Source: Ramlibacter montanisoli
GTDB lineage: Bacteria > Pseudomonadota > Gammaproteobacteria > Burkholderiales > Burkholderiaceae_C
Direction of reading: 5' to 3'
DNA: 64,000 bases
Assembly (NCBI RefSeq): GCF_013087525.1
Contig: NZ_JABFCS010000001.1
Span: 1,488,001 to 1,552,000 of the forward strand
This document shows, piece after piece, positions 42,390 to 52,080 of the stretch. Both the position numbers and the translations under genes were made by a program. The notes beneath the pieces are model-generated. The model ran no database searches, had not been told where the DNA came from, and worked only from the letters and a program-made list of their open reading frames with translations. Positions within the stretch are counted from its first letter, which is position 1. Each line of letters opens with the position of its first letter.

Positions 42390-43421
42390 CTAGGCCCGGG
42401 CGGCCGCCATCCGGGGGTGCATCAGCGCGAACCACAGCGGCGGGACCGCGGCCAGCAGGATGCAGCCGGCATAGCCGGTGGGCAGTTGCGGCGCCTGGGG
42501 CATCGCCTGCAGTTGTGGGAAGGGCTTCCAGGCGTGCATGTGGTGGTCCGAATGCCGCTGCAGGTTGGCCAGCAGGCTGTTGGACAGCACGTGGTCGGCA
42601 TTCCAGGCGTGCGCCGGGCCGAAGGGCTCGGGCCGGCCGTCCGCCCCGGTGCGCCGCTGCAGCCCGTAGTGCTCGATGTAGTTCACGGTCTCCAGCAGCC
42701 ACACCGCGAAGGCCGACTGCAGCAGCCAGAAGGCCAGCAGCTTCCACTGCGCGAGCGCGCAGAGCGCGAGCACGAAGGCCAGGTTCAGCGCCGTGCACCA
42801 CAGCAGGGGACTCGCCAGCCTGGACCGGCGTGAGCGCGCCAGCCGTGCCGCTTCCAGCTGCCACGCACCCCGCAGGCTGCCGGCGAGCGTGCGGGGCAGG
42901 AAGCGCCACAGGCTCTCCCCCGCCCGTGCCGAGGCCGGGTCGTCCCAGGTGGCCGCGCGCACGTGGTGCCCGCGGTAGTGCTCGACCATGAACTGCGGAT
43001 AGTTGACGCAGGACATCAGGACCCAGGCCAGGGCGCGGTCGGCCCGGCTCCGGCCGTGGCCCAGCTCGTGCGCGAAGGTGATCCCCTGGGCGCCGGTGAC
43101 GAAGCCGACGGCGAAGGCCACGCCCAGCACCACCGGCCAGTCCGCATCCACCACGGCGCGCATCCCGGCGGCGAGCAGCAGGAGTTCCACCAGGACGAAG
43201 GCGCGCAGCAGCCAGGGCAAGGGGGACGTCGCCTCCAGCGGTGCCGGCGAACGCCGCAGGGCGGGCCACAGCGCCTCGGCCAGCGCGATGCTCCACCAGA
43301 TCGCCAGCGCGCCCACGGCCGCCGTGTGCGGGCGCAGCGCCACCGCCTCGAGCGTCAGCACGGGCAAGAGCAGCCCGAGCAGGAAGCGCAGGTCGCTCGC
43401 GCGCAGGGAACGCGGGTCCAT
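42390..43421 (-). CDS. AlkB-like integral-membrane diiron alkane hydroxylase / fatty acid desaturase family
   Basis: 343 residues with about six hydrophobic segments. The histidine boxes are HELGH near 117, HYRGHH near 149 and LQRHSDHH near 293, plus NYIEHYGL near 247, the HYG box typical of AlkB-type alkane monooxygenases. It is clearly shorter than classical AlkB (about 400) and lacks a neighbouring rubredoxin or rubredoxin reductase gene. It may hydroxylate a fatty or terpenoid chain and not a short alkane. The neighbouring genes give no hint. Electron transfer would need a partner encoded elsewhere. It is divergent from dapC; the gap is 58 bases. Confidence 0.82.
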   Translation of the reverse strand: MDPRSLRASDLRFLLGLLLPVLTLEAVALRPHTAAVGALAIWWSIALAEALWPALRRSPAPLEATSPLPWLLRAFVLVELLLLAAGMRAVVDADWPVVLGVAFAVGFVTGAQGITFAHELGHGRSRADRALAWVLMSCVNYPQFMVEHYRGHHVRAATWDDPASARAGESLWRFLPRTLAGSLRGAWQLEAARLARSRRSRLASPLLWCTALNLAFVLALCALAQWKLLAFWLLQSAFAVWLLETVNYIEHYGLQRRTGADGRPEPFGPAHAWNADHVLSNSLLANLQRHSDHHMHAWKPFPQLQAMPQAPQLPTGYAGCILLAAVPPLWFALMHPRMAAARA

Positions 43422-43479
43422 GGGCCATTGAACTCCCGGCCGGCGCGGGGCGTCAATGCACCCCGGGGATAATCCGGGG

Positions 43480-44688
43480 ATGAATCCCCTGCTGTCCCGG
43501 CTGCAGCCCTACCCCTTCGAGCGCCTGCGGCAACTGTTCGCGGACGTCACGCCCAACCCCTCCCACCGCGCCATCAGCCTGGGCATCGGCGAGCCCAAGC
43601 ATCCCACGCCGGCCTTCATCAAGCAGGCGCTGGCGGCGGCGCTGGAGGTGCCCGGCAGCGACCTCTCCGGCTACCCGCCCACCGCGGGCACCGCGCAGCT
43701 GCGCGAGGCCTGCACCGCCTGGCTGCAGCGCCGCTACGGGCTGGCGCTCGATGCAGCCACGCAGGTGCTGCCGGTCAACGGCTCGCGCGAGGCGCTGTTC
43801 GCGTTCGCGCAGACCGTGGTCGACCCCGACCGGCCGGCCGTGGTGGTCTGTCCCAATCCCTTCTACCAGATCTACGAGGGCGCGGCCCTGCTCGCGGGCG
43901 CCGAGCCCTACTACGCGCCCAGCGACCCGGCGCGCAATTTCGCGGTGGACTGGGACAGCGTGCCGGAAGCGACCTGGGCGAAGACCCAGCTGCTGTACGT
44001 CTGCTCGCCGGGCAATCCCACGGGCGCGGTGATGCCGCTGGAAGAGTGGAAGAAGCTGTTCGCGCTGCAGGACAGGCACGGCTTCGTGATCGCCTCGGAC
44101 GAGTGCTACAGCGAGATCTACTTCCGCGAGGAGCCGCCCCTGGGCGGCCTGGAAGCGGCCGCGAAGCTCGGTCGCGGCGACTTCCGCGGCCTGGTGGCCT
44201 TCACCAGCCTGTCCAAGCGCAGCAACGTGCCGGGCATGCGCAGCGGCTTCGTCGCGGGCGACGCCCGGCTGCTCAAGCAGTTTCTGCTCTATCGCACCTA
44301 CCACGGCAGCGCGATGAGCCCGATCGTGCAGGCCGCCAGCGTGGCCGCCTGGAAGGACGAGGCGCACGTGGTCGACAACCGCGACCTGTATCGGCGCAAG
44401 TTCGCCGAGGTCACGCCGCTGCTGGAGAAGGTGCTGGACGTGCGGCTGCCGGACGCGGGTTTCTACCTCTGGGCCGGCGTGCGTGGAAGCGACACCGCAT
44501 TCGCCCGCGACCTGCTGGCTCAATACAATGTGACGGTGCTGCCGGGCAGTTACCTGGCCCGCGAAGCCGCGGGCGGCAATCCCGGCGCCGGCCGCATCCG
44601 GATGGCGCTCGTGGCGGACACCGCCGAGTGCCTCGAAGCTGCCCGGCGCATCGTGCAGTTCGTACAAGACCAGCAAAGCAATCCATGA
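43480..44688 (+). CDS. dapC: N-succinyl-L,L-diaminopimelate aminotransferase DapC
   Basis: 402 residues. A PLP-dependent fold-type I aminotransferase that makes the succinyl-diaminopimelate intermediate of the lysine/peptidoglycan pathway. The [15 protein letters not shown] (Asn), [11 protein letters not shown] (Asp/Tyr), and [15 protein letters not shown] (Schiff-base Lys) motifs are visible. The assignment as DapC instead of a general aminotransferase rests on the direct neighbour dapD (stop/start overlap, ATGA) and on dapE nearby. It starts at the ATG at 43480, not the upstream ATG at 43456, since the conserved [16 protein letters not shown] begins soon after. Confidence 0.95.
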   Translation: MNPLLSRLQPYPFERLRQLFADVTPNPSHRAISLGIGEPKHPTPAFIKQALAAALEVPGSDLSGYPPTAGTAQLREACTAWLQRRYGLALDAATQVLPVNGSREALFAFAQTVVDPDRPAVVVCPNPFYQIYEGAALLAGAEPYYAPSDPARNFAVDWDSVPEATWAKTQLLYVCSPGNPTGAVMPLEEWKKLFALQDRHGFVIASDECYSEIYFREEPPLGGLEAAAKLGRGDFRGLVAFTSLSKRSNVPGMRSGFVAGDARLLKQFLLYRTYHGSAMSPIVQAASVAAWKDEAHVVDNRDLYRRKFAEVTPLLEKVLDVRLPDAGFYLWAGVRGSDTAFARDLLAQYNVTVLPGSYLAREAAGGNPGAGRIRMALVADTAECLEAARRIVQFVQDQQSNP

Positions 44689-45509
44689 CCCAGCAGCTCC
44701 AGAAGATCATCGACACCGCGTGGGAAGACCGCGCCAGCCTCTCGCCCTCCGCCGCACCGAAGGAAGTGCGCGACGCCGTGGAACACGTGCTGGCGGAACT
44801 CGACGCCGGCAAGCTGCGCGTGGCCACCCGCCAGGGCGTGGGCCAGTGGACCGTGCACCAGTGGATCAAGAAGGCGGTGCTGCTGTCCTTCCGCCTGAAC
44901 GACAACGCGGTCATGCAGGCCGGCGCGCTGACCTTCTACGACAAGGTCCCCACCAAGTTCTCGCACCTGTCCTCGCAGGAACTGGCGGCCACCGGCGTGC
45001 GCGTGGTGCCGCCGGCCGTCGCGCGCCGCGGCAGCTTCGTCGCCAAGGGCGCCATCCTGATGCCCAGCTACGTGAACATCGGCGCCTACGTCGACCAGGG
45101 CACGATGGTGGACACCTGGGCGACCGTCGGCTCCTGCGCGCAGATCGGCAAGAACGTGCACCTGTCGGGCGGCGTGGGCATCGGCGGCGTGCTGGAGCCG
45201 CTGCAGGCCAACCCGACCATCATCGAGGACAACTGCTTCGTCGGCGCCCGCTCCGAAGTGGTGGAAGGCGTGATCGTCGAGGAGAACTCGGTGATCTCCA
45301 TGGGCGTGTTCATCAGCCAGAGCACCAAGATCTACAACCGCATGACCGGCGAGATCAGCTACGGGCGCGTGCCCGCGGGCTCGGTGGTGGTCAGCGGTTC
45401 GCTGCCGGCCAAGGACGGCAGCCACAGCCTGTACTGCGCGGTGATCGTCAAGCAGGTCACGGCGGCCACCCGCGAGAAGACCAGCATCAACGAGCTGCTG
45501 CGGGATTGA
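44685..45509 (+). CDS. dapD: Tetrahydrodipicolinate N-succinyltransferase DapD
   Basis: 274 residues. It transfers a succinyl group from succinyl-CoA to tetrahydrodipicolinate. The C-terminal left-handed beta-helix (hexapeptide repeats) is visible as [20 protein letters not shown] and [19 protein letters not shown]; the N-terminal domain holds [19 protein letters not shown]. The length is right for the short DapD form of Proteobacteria. It overlaps dapC upstream. The pilU gene starts 26 bases after it. Confidence 0.97.
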   Translation: MTQQLQKIIDTAWEDRASLSPSAAPKEVRDAVEHVLAELDAGKLRVATRQGVGQWTVHQWIKKAVLLSFRLNDNAVMQAGALTFYDKVPTKFSHLSSQELAATGVRVVPPAVARRGSFVAKGAILMPSYVNIGAYVDQGTMVDTWATVGSCAQIGKNVHLSGGVGIGGVLEPLQANPTIIEDNCFVGARSEVVEGVIVEENSVISMGVFISQSTKIYNRMTGEISYGRVPAGSVVVSGSLPAKDGSHSLYCAVIVKQVTAATREKTSINELLRD

Positions 45510-45534
45510 TTCGGGACTCGAGGGAGAAGTAGCT

Positions 45535-46698
45535 ATGGCTATGGGGACGATGGAGCGGATCCTGCGCCTGATGGCGGACAAGAAGGCGTCGGACGTCTAT
45601 CTGTCGGCCAACGCGCCGGCGATGATCAAGATCAACGGCCAGACGCTGCCGATCAACAACCAGCTGCTGCCCTCGGACGCCACGCGCGCCCTGCTGGCCG
45701 AGGTGCTGCCGGCCCACCGCATGGAGGAACTGGACGCCACCGGCGAGCTGAACATGGCCTACGCCGTGGAGGGCGCGGGCAACTTCCGCTTCTCCGCCAT
45801 GCGCCAGCGCGGCAGCATCGCGGCGGTGATCCGCTACATCGCCAGCGACATCCCGGCGCTGTCCACGCTGCAGGTGCCCATGATCCTGGGCGACCTGATC
45901 ATGGAAAAGCGCGGCCTGCTGCTGATGGTGGGCGCCACCGGCGCCGGCAAGAGCACGACGCTGGCCGCCATGATGGACCAGCGCAACGAGACGATGACCG
46001 GCCACATCCTCACCATCGAGGACCCGGTCGAATTCATCTTCCGCAACAAGAAGAGCGTGGTGAACCAGCGCGAGGTGGGCAGCGACACGCAGTCGCTGCA
46101 GACCGCGCTGAAGAACGCGCTGCGGCAGGCGCCCGACGTGATCCTGATCGGCGAAATCCGCGACCGCGAGACCATGTCCGCGGCCATCGCGTATGCCCAG
46201 TCGGGCCACCTGTGCCTGGCGACCATGCACGCGAACAACAGCTACCAGGCGCTCAACCGCGTGCTGTCATTCTACCCGGTGGAAGTGCGGCCGACGATGC
46301 TGGGCGACCTGGCCGCCGCGCTCAAGGCCGTGGTGTCGCAGCGCCTGCTGCGCACGGTTTCCGGCAGCCGCGCACCGGCGGTGGAGGTGATGCTCAACAC
46401 CAAGCTGGTGTCCGAGCTGATCGAGAAGGGCGACTTCTCGGGCGTGAAGGAAGCCATGGAGAAATCCATGGCCGAGGGCTCGCAGACCTTCGAGCAGGAC
46501 ATCGCCCGCCTCATCATCGACGGCATCGTCGACAAGAAGGAAGGCCTGGCCTACGCCGACTCGCCGACCAACCTGCAGTGGCGCCTGCAGAACAGCCAGC
46601 ACGACGCGCAGCGCGCCCTGGCCAACGAGGGCGATACCGACATCGACCTGGACGACGAGCCCTCCTTCACCGAAATCACGCTCGACGTGAAACACTAA
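45535..46698 (+). CDS. pilU: Type IV pilus retraction ATPase-like protein PilU
   Basis: 387 residues. A PilT/PilU-type hexameric ATPase. Walker A VGATGAGKST near 130, the Asp box (HILTIEDPVEF), Walker B (DVILIGEIRD), and the His box (GHLCLATMHANN) are present. PilU differs from PilT by its longer C-terminal tail, seen here as about 40 acidic and polar residues ending in EITLDVKH. It normally sits beside pilT; here it lies inside the dap cluster. GGGAGAAG precedes the ATG. The following 197 bases contain three hairpins. Confidence 0.92.
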   Translation: MAMGTMERILRLMADKKASDVYLSANAPAMIKINGQTLPINNQLLPSDATRALLAEVLPAHRMEELDATGELNMAYAVEGAGNFRFSAMRQRGSIAAVIRYIASDIPALSTLQVPMILGDLIMEKRGLLLMVGATGAGKSTTLAAMMDQRNETMTGHILTIEDPVEFIFRNKKSVVNQREVGSDTQSLQTALKNALRQAPDVILIGEIRDRETMSAAIAYAQSGHLCLATMHANNSYQALNRVLSFYPVEVRPTMLGDLAAALKAVVSQRLLRTVSGSRAPAVEVMLNTKLVSELIEKGDFSGVKEAMEKSMAEGSQTFEQDIARLIIDGIVDKKEGLAYADSPTNLQWRLQNSQHDAQRALANEGDTDIDLDDEPSFTEITLDVKH

Positions 46699-46705
46699 AT
46701 TGGTT

Positions 46706-46739
46706 CACTCTGAAAAGTCGCAAGCGACTTTTCAGAGTG
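46706..46739 (+). repeat. Perfect 15-bp inverted repeat after pilU
   Basis: CACTCTGAAAAGTCG, loop CAAG, then its exact reverse complement. There is no T tract after it. It is the first of three consecutive hairpins between pilU and dapE. Confidence 0.85.
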
Positions 46740-46750
46740 GCCTGATCAGT

Positions 46751-46784
46751 GTGAAGAGGCCCGGCAAAGCCGGATCCTCTTCAC
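46751..46784 (+). repeat. Hairpin 2 of the pilU-dapE intergenic array
   Basis: GTGAAGAGG then CCGGC, loop AAA, then GCCGG and CCTCTTCAC, with a small internal mismatch on each side. No T tract follows. Confidence 0.82.
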
Positions 46785-46789
46785 AGGAG

Positions 46790-46820
46790 GGAGCGCGCTG
46801 CATGTTATTCCGCGCGCTCC
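46790..46820 (+). repeat. Hairpin 3 of the pilU-dapE intergenic array
   Basis: GGAGCGCG pairs with CGCGCTCC around an AT-containing loop of about 15 bases. The stem is 8 bp. The rest of this 197-base gap (46821-46895) leads into the dapE start and holds no clear promoter. Confidence 0.7.
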
Positions 46821-46895
46821 ACGTGCCGCTGCGCGGAGAACTGCACCCGTAGGCTGGTGGTGAGCGCAGCGAACCCCAGCGTAGACTATCGTCCA

Positions 46896-48042
46896 ATGTC
46901 CAAGACGCTCCACCTGGCTGAGCAACTGATTGCCCAGCGTTCCGTCACGCCCGAGGACGGGCACTGCCAGACCTTCATCGCCCAGCGCCTGCAGGCCCAG
47001 GGCTTCAGCTGCGAGACCATCGCCAGCGGGCCGACGGACTTCCGCGTCACCAACCTGTGGGCCAAGCGGCCCGGCACCGGCCAGCGCACGCTGGTCTTCG
47101 CCGGCCACACCGACGTCGTGCCCACCGGGCCGCTGGAACAGTGGACCAGCGATCCCTTCGTGCCCAGCCACCGCGGCGGCAACCTGTATGGCCGCGGCGC
47201 GGCCGACATGAAGACCTCGATCGCGGCCTTCACGGTGGCGGTGGAGGAGTTCCTCGCCGCGCGGCCGCAGCCGAAGATCGGCATCGCCTTCCTCCTGACC
47301 AGCGACGAGGAAGGCCCCAGCGTGGACGGCACGGTGGTGGTCTGCGAGAAAGCTGCGCGAGCGCGGCGAGAAGCTGGACTTCTGCATCGTGGGCGAACCG
47401 ACCTCGGTGGAACGCCTGGGCGACATGATCAAGAACGGCCGGCGCGGCAGCCTCACCGGCAAGCTGACGGTCAAGGGCATCCAGGCGCACATCGCCTACC
47501 CGCAGCTCGGCAAGAACCCGATCCACATGGTGCTGCCGGCGCTGCACGAGCTGGCCACCACCGAGTGGGACCGCGGCAACGACTTCTTCCCGCCCACCAG
47601 CTTCCAGGTGAGCAACATCCATGGCGGCACCGGCGCGGGCAACATCATCCCGAACCGGGTGGTGGTCGATTTCAACTTCCGCTTCGCCAGCGTCAGCACC
47701 GCCGAGGCGCTGCAGCAGCGCGTGCACGCCATCCTGGACAGTCACCAGCTCGATTACGAGATGGCCTGGACCGTGGGCGGCCAGCCCTTCCTCACCACTC
47801 CCGGCGAACTGGTGGGCGCGGTGCAGGCGGCGATCCGCGACGTCACCGGCCTGGAGACCGAACTCTCCACCACCGGCGGCACCAGCGACGGCCGCTTCAT
47901 CTCCAGGATCTGCCCGCAGGTGATCGAGTTCGGCCCCATCAACGCCACGATCCACAAGATCGACGAGCACGTGCGCGTGGCCGACATCGACCCGCTCAAG
48001 GACATCTACCGGCGCGTGCTGGAGCACCTGGACGCGTCGTGA
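46896..48042 (+). CDS. dapE: Succinyl-diaminopimelate desuccinylase DapE; one extra A at 47349-47351
   Basis: Corrected length about 381 residues. It hydrolyses N-succinyl-diaminopimelate to diaminopimelate and succinate. The M20 metallopeptidase features are [40 protein letters not shown] and a C-terminal [13 protein letters not shown]. One A must be removed from the AAA run, which restores [21 protein letters not shown]. The start is the ATG at 46896; a longer open frame upstream is not conserved. The GTG start of prmB overlaps its stop (GTGA). Confidence 0.95.
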
Positions 48043-48914
48043 AGCTCCTTGCGCTGGTGGAACAGCTGGCCGGCGAGCTCGAGGCGGCCGGGGTCGGCTA
48101 TGGCCACGGCACGACCAACGCCTTCGACGAAGCGGCCTGGCTGGTGCTGTGGAAGCTGGGCCTGCCGCTCGATGAACTCGACGACCATGCCGACCTCGAA
48201 CTCGCCGCGCCGCAGCAGCAGGCCGTGCGCGAGCTGGTGCACGAGCGCATCACCTCGCGCAAGCCGGCGGCCTACCTGACGCGCGAAGCCTGGCTGCAGG
48301 GCGTGCCCTTCTACGTGGACGAGCGCGCCATCGTGCCGCGCAGCTTCATCGCCGAACTGCTCGCCGACGGCGGCATCGACCCCTGGCTCTCCGAGCGCAC
48401 GCGCAATGTGCTGGACCTGTGCACCGGCAACGGCAGCCTCGCGGTGCTGGCGGCGATGGCGTATCCGGAGGTGGAAGTGGACGGGGCCGACATCTCGGCC
48501 GAGGCGCTGGACGTCGCGCGGATCAACGTGGAAAAGCACGGCCTGCAGGATCGCGTCCGCCTGCTGCAGTCGGACGGACTGTCCGCCCTGCCCGGCCCCT
48601 ACGACCTCATCCTGTGCAACCCGCCGTACGTGAATGCCCGTTCGATGGCGCGGCTGCCGGCCGAATACCGGGCCGAACCCGAACTGGCGCTGGCCGGCGG
48701 CAGCGACGGCATGGACTTCATCCGCGCGCTGCTGCGCGACGCGCCCGCACGGATGGCGAATGAGGGCGTGCTGGTGCTGGAGATCGGCAACGAGCGCGAA
48801 CACTTCGAGGCGGCCTTCCCGCGGCTGGAAGCGGTGTGGCTGGAGACCAGCGGGGGCGAGGACCAGGTGCTGCTGCTCACGCGCGACGCACTGCGGCGAC
48901 AATCCCCCTCGTGA
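48039..48914 (+). CDS. prmB: Ribosomal protein L3 glutamine N5-methyltransferase PrmB
   Basis: 291 residues starting at a GTG. It methylates a glutamine in ribosomal protein L3 with S-adenosylmethionine. Motif I is [20 protein letters not shown] and the catalytic NPPY is in [14 protein letters not shown], followed by [16 protein letters not shown]. The N-terminal helical domain has [19 protein letters not shown]. PrmB and PrmC are close; the absence of prfA nearby and the RSM after NPPYV favour PrmB. It overlaps dapE upstream and the ABC-F gene downstream, both through GTGA. Confidence 0.9.
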   Translation: MKLLALVEQLAGELEAAGVGYGHGTTNAFDEAAWLVLWKLGLPLDELDDHADLELAAPQQQAVRELVHERITSRKPAAYLTREAWLQGVPFYVDERAIVPRSFIAELLADGGIDPWLSERTRNVLDLCTGNGSLAVLAAMAYPEVEVDGADISAEALDVARINVEKHGLQDRVRLLQSDGLSALPGPYDLILCNPPYVNARSMARLPAEYRAEPELALAGGSDGMDFIRALLRDAPARMANEGVLVLEIGNEREHFEAAFPRLEAVWLETSGGEDQVLLLTRDALRRQSPS

Positions 48915-50892
48915 TCCAGCTCCGCAACGTGACCCTGCGCCGAGGCGCCAAGGTCCTCCTCGACGGCGTTTCCGTCACCCTCAACCCCGGCGAAAAGGTC
49001 GGCCTCGTCGGCCGCAACGGCGCCGGCAAGTCGACGCTGTTCGCGCTCCTCAACGGCAGCCTGCACGAGGACGCCGGCGATTTCTTCCTGCCCGCGCAGT
49101 GGCGCCTGGCGCAGGTCGCGCAGGACATGCCCGACACCGACGAGCCCGCCACCGCCTTCGTGCTGGATGGCGACACGCGGCTGCTCGCCCTGCGCGGCGA
49201 ACTGGCGCAGGCCGAAGCCAGCGGCGACGGCATCGCCATCGCCCACGCGCACTCCGACCTGGCCGATGCCGGTGCCCACGACGCCGTGCCGCGCGCGCAG
49301 TCGCTGATCCTCGGCCTGGGCTTCCGGCCCGAGGAACTGGACCGCCCCGTCAACAGCTTCTCCGGCGGCTGGCGCATGCGCCTGCAGCTGGCCCGCGCGC
49401 TGATGTGCCCGTCCGACCTGCTGCTGCTGGACGAGCCCACCAACCACCTGGACCTGGACGCCCTGGTCTGGCTGGAAGGCTGGCTGCAGCGCTACGCGGG
49501 CACGCTGGTGGTCATCAGCCACGACCGCGAATTCCTCGACGCCGTGACCAACGTGACGCTGCACATCGACGCCCAGAAGCTCACGCGCTACGGCGGCAAC
49601 TACAGCGCCTTCGAGCTGCTGCGGGCGCAGCAGCTGGAGCAGCAGCAGTCCGCCTTCGCGCGCCAGCAGGACAAGATCGCCCACCTGCAGAAGTTCATCG
49701 ACCGCTTCAAGGCCAAGGCCACCAAGGCCAAGCAGGCGCAGAGCCGGGTGAAGGCCCTGGAACGCATGGAGAAGATCGCGCCGGTGCTGGCCGATGCGGA
49801 ATTCAGCTTCGAGTTCAAGGAGCCGCAGAACCTGCCGAACCCGATGCTGGCGATCAGCGATGCGGCCTTCGGCTACGCGCCCCCACCCCAACCCTCCCCG
49901 GAGGGGGAGGGAGCGAAGCCAAGGTCATCCTGCGCAACGTCAACCGCTCCGTGCTCGCCGGCCAGCGCATCGGCATCCTGGGCGCCAACGGCCAGGGCAA
50001 GTCGACGCTGGTCAAGACGATCGCCCGGACCATGCCGCCGCTGGCCGGGCGCATCACCGAAGGCAAGGGCCTCGCGATCGGCTACTTCGCGCAGCAGGAG
50101 CTGGACGTGCTGCGGCCGCAGGACACGCCCCTGGAGCACATGGTGCGGCTGGCGCGCGAGTTCGCCGCCGCCACCGGCCAGTCCGACCGCGAGCAGGACC
50201 TGCGCAACTACCTGGGCCAGTTCCTCTTTTCCGGCGACATGGTGCAGCAGGCCGTCGGCTCCATGAGCGGCGGCGAGAAGGCGCGCCTGGTGCTGGCGAT
50301 GATCGTCTGGCAGCGCCCCAACCTGCTGCTGCTGGACGAGCCGACCAACCACCTGGACCTGGCCACCCGCGAAGCCCTCTCGGTCGCCCTCAACGAGTTC
50401 GAGGGCACGGTCATGCTGGTGAGCCACGACCGTGCGCTGCTGCGTTCGGTGTGCGACGAGTTCTGGCTGGTGGGCCGCGGCGGCATCGCCGATTTCGACG
50501 GCGACCTCGACGACTACCAGCGCTACCTGCTGGAGGAAGCGCGCCGGCTGCGCGAACAGCTCACGGCGGGGGCAGCGTCGGCAAACCCGTCCCCCGGCGA
50601 ACCGCGGGTCACGCCACAGGAGCAGCGCAAGCAGCAGGCCCTGCAGCGCCAGCAGCTGGCCACCCGCCTGAAGCCCCTGAAGAAGGAGCTGGAACAGGCC
50701 GAGCGCCGCATCGCCGCGCTGGAGACGGAGAAGTCGCAGCTGGAACAGCGCCTGTCCAGCATGCTGCCGCCTGCGGAAATCGCCGAGGCGGGCCGGCGGC
50801 TGAAGGGTGTCACCGAGGAACTCGCGGCGCTGGAAGAGCGCTGGCTGGAGCTCTCCGGGCAGATCGAGGCCGCCGAGGCGGTCAGCGGCTGA
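48911..50892 (+). CDS. ABC-F ATPase, YheS-like; inserted repeat and one missing G near 49902-49906
   Basis: Corrected length about 660 residues. ABC-F proteins have two ATPase domains and no membrane part, and act on ribosomes during translation. First half: Walker [23 protein letters not shown] signature (here [15 protein letters not shown]), and [16 protein letters not shown]. The inter-domain linker has [19 protein letters not shown]. Second half: [26 protein letters not shown], and [13 protein letters not shown], then a C-terminal coiled coil ([17 protein letters not shown]). YheS of E. coli matches over the whole length. The 40-base repeat at 49877-49914 sits between domains (after ISDAAFGYA) and is translated as a Pro/Gly-rich stretch. 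It starts at a GTG overlapping prmB. Confidence 0.92.
49877..49914 (+). repeat. Intragenic GC-rich palindromic element inside the ABC-F gene
   Basis: Starts GCGCCCCCACCCCAACCCTC and continues CCCGGAGGGGGAGGGAGC. It is nearly the same as the purL copy and the inverse of the rlhA copy. It interrupts the start of the second ATPase domain at a family-variable loop. Confidence 0.82.
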
Positions 50893-50896
50893 GCGC

Positions 50897-51419
50897 ATGG
50901 CCACCGCGCTGCAACTGGCCGATGGCGACCCCGCGCTGGTCGCCGCCATCCAGCGGGCGCGCAGGCTGCTGAACCGGCGCGCGCTGGCCGGTGCGGCCGC
51001 GGGGGCGTGGTGCCGGTGCCCGGCCTCGACTGGCTGGTGGATGCCGCGCTGCTGTCCAGGCTGATCCCCGCGATCAGTGCCGAATTCGGCCTGACCCCGA
51101 GCAGCTGGAGCGGCTGCCCAAGCGCAAGCGCGAGCAGGTGGAGAAGGCCACGGCCGTGGTGGGCTCGCTGGTGATCGGCAAGTTCATCACCCGCGAGCTG
51201 GTGATCAGGACCGCCGCCGCCGTCGGCAAGCGCCTCACCGTCAAGCGCGCCGCGAAGTTCGTGCCCTTCGCGGGCCAGGCGCTGTCCGCACTGATCGGCT
51301 ACACCGCCATCCGCTACCTCGGCGAAGAGCACATCCGCGACTGCGTGCAGGTCTGCCGCGAAGCCCACCTGAAGCTGCCCTCGCCGGTGCGGCAGCTGCG
51401 CGCATCAGTGCGCGGCTGA
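50897..51419 (+). CDS. Uncharacterised helical protein (DUF697/EcsC-like); two missing bases
   Basis: Corrected length about 174 residues; I cannot name its function. One G is missing at about 51001 (restoring GAAAGVVPVPGLDWLVDAAL) and one C at about 51105 (restoring LTPEQLERLPKRKREQ). The sequence shows two glycine/alanine-rich hydrophobic helices (GVVPVPGLDW.. and KFVPFAGQALSALIGYTAI) separated by a basic stretch and a helix with VVGSLVIGKFITREL. This VP-P-G..-VPF-G pattern is seen in small EcsC/DUF697-like membrane-associated proteins. It begins five bases after the ABC-F stop and may share its transcript. Confidence 0.65.
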
Positions 51420-51499
51420 CAGGCAGATGCAGGCGGCGCCTATCGGCGCTGCCCGGCCGGGGCGCTCCAATGGGTGCTGGACGACAAACGAGCACCTCC

Positions 51500-51802
51500 A
51501 TGCAAGCCTCCGACATCCTCGGCTACCTCGCCGGAACGCTGACCACCGCCGCCCTCGTGCCGCAGGTGTGGCGCACCTTCCGCACCAAGGACGTGAGCGG
51601 CATCTCCCTGCGCATGTACACCATCTTCACCATCGGCATCGCCGTGTGGCTGGCCTACGGCTTCCTGCTGAAGGAAATGCCCATGCTGGTGGCCAACAGC
51701 GTGAGCCTGGTGCTGGCCTGCACGGTCCTGGCCATGAAGCTCAGGTACGGCAGGCAGCGGCTCGGCTATCCTGTGGGCCATGGCCGGACCCAGCAGCGGT
51801 GA
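51500..51802 (+). CDS. SemiSWEET-family small transporter (PQ-loop)
   Basis: About 100 residues with three hydrophobic helices. The family signature is ILGYLAGTLTTAALVPQVWRT with the PQ motif, then KDVSGISLRMYTIFTIGIAVW. Bacterial SemiSWEETs form dimers that transport small sugars; substrate unknown. The ATG at 51500 is preferred to one ten codons upstream because the conserved helix begins there. The final residues overlap the next gene by 23 bases. Confidence 0.85.
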   Translation: MQASDILGYLAGTLTTAALVPQVWRTFRTKDVSGISLRMYTIFTIGIAVWLAYGFLLKEMPMLVANSVSLVLACTVLAMKLRYGRQRLGYPVGHGRTQQR

Positions 51803-52079
51803 AAAGGACGTCCTGACCGACGCGTCAGGCCCGGCGGCGTTCACGGACGGCGAGCTGCAGGAGCTCGACGCCCGCGGCATCAGCTCGCCGCTGCAGGTGC
51901 TGCGCGCGCACCGCGCGCTGCGGGGCATGCGGGCCGGCCAGGTGCTCAGGGTGGTCACCAGCTCGGAGCAGACGCTGGCGGAGTTCCAGGCGCTCTCCAA
52001 GTACGTGGTCGGCTACGAACTGGTTTCGCAGGAGCAGTTCGGCGACGAGTTCATCCACGTCTTGCGCAAGAAGCGCTGA
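51780..52079 (+). CDS. TusA-fold protein lacking the catalytic cysteine
   Basis: 99 residues. TusA/SirA-type sulfur carriers have a CPxP motif after a DxRG strand. Here LDARGISSPLQVLRAHRALRGM has Ser in place of the Cys and LQ in place of the second Pro, followed by a typical AGQVLRVVTSSEQTLAEFQALSKYVV and a closing strand. So the fold is likely TusA-like, but the persulfide chemistry cannot take place at this site. The role is unknown; it may bind a partner or RNA. It overlaps the SemiSWEET gene and is followed by a hairpin and a tRNA on the other strand. Confidence 0.75.
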   Translation: MAGPSSGEKDVLTDASGPAAFTDGELQELDARGISSPLQVLRAHRALRGMRAGQVLRVVTSSEQTLAEFQALSKYVVGYELVSQEQFGDEFIHVLRKKR

Positions 52080-52080
52080 A

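Noticed and set aside
46706..46820. Calling the three hairpins intrinsic terminators
   Set aside because: None is followed by a T tract on either strand.
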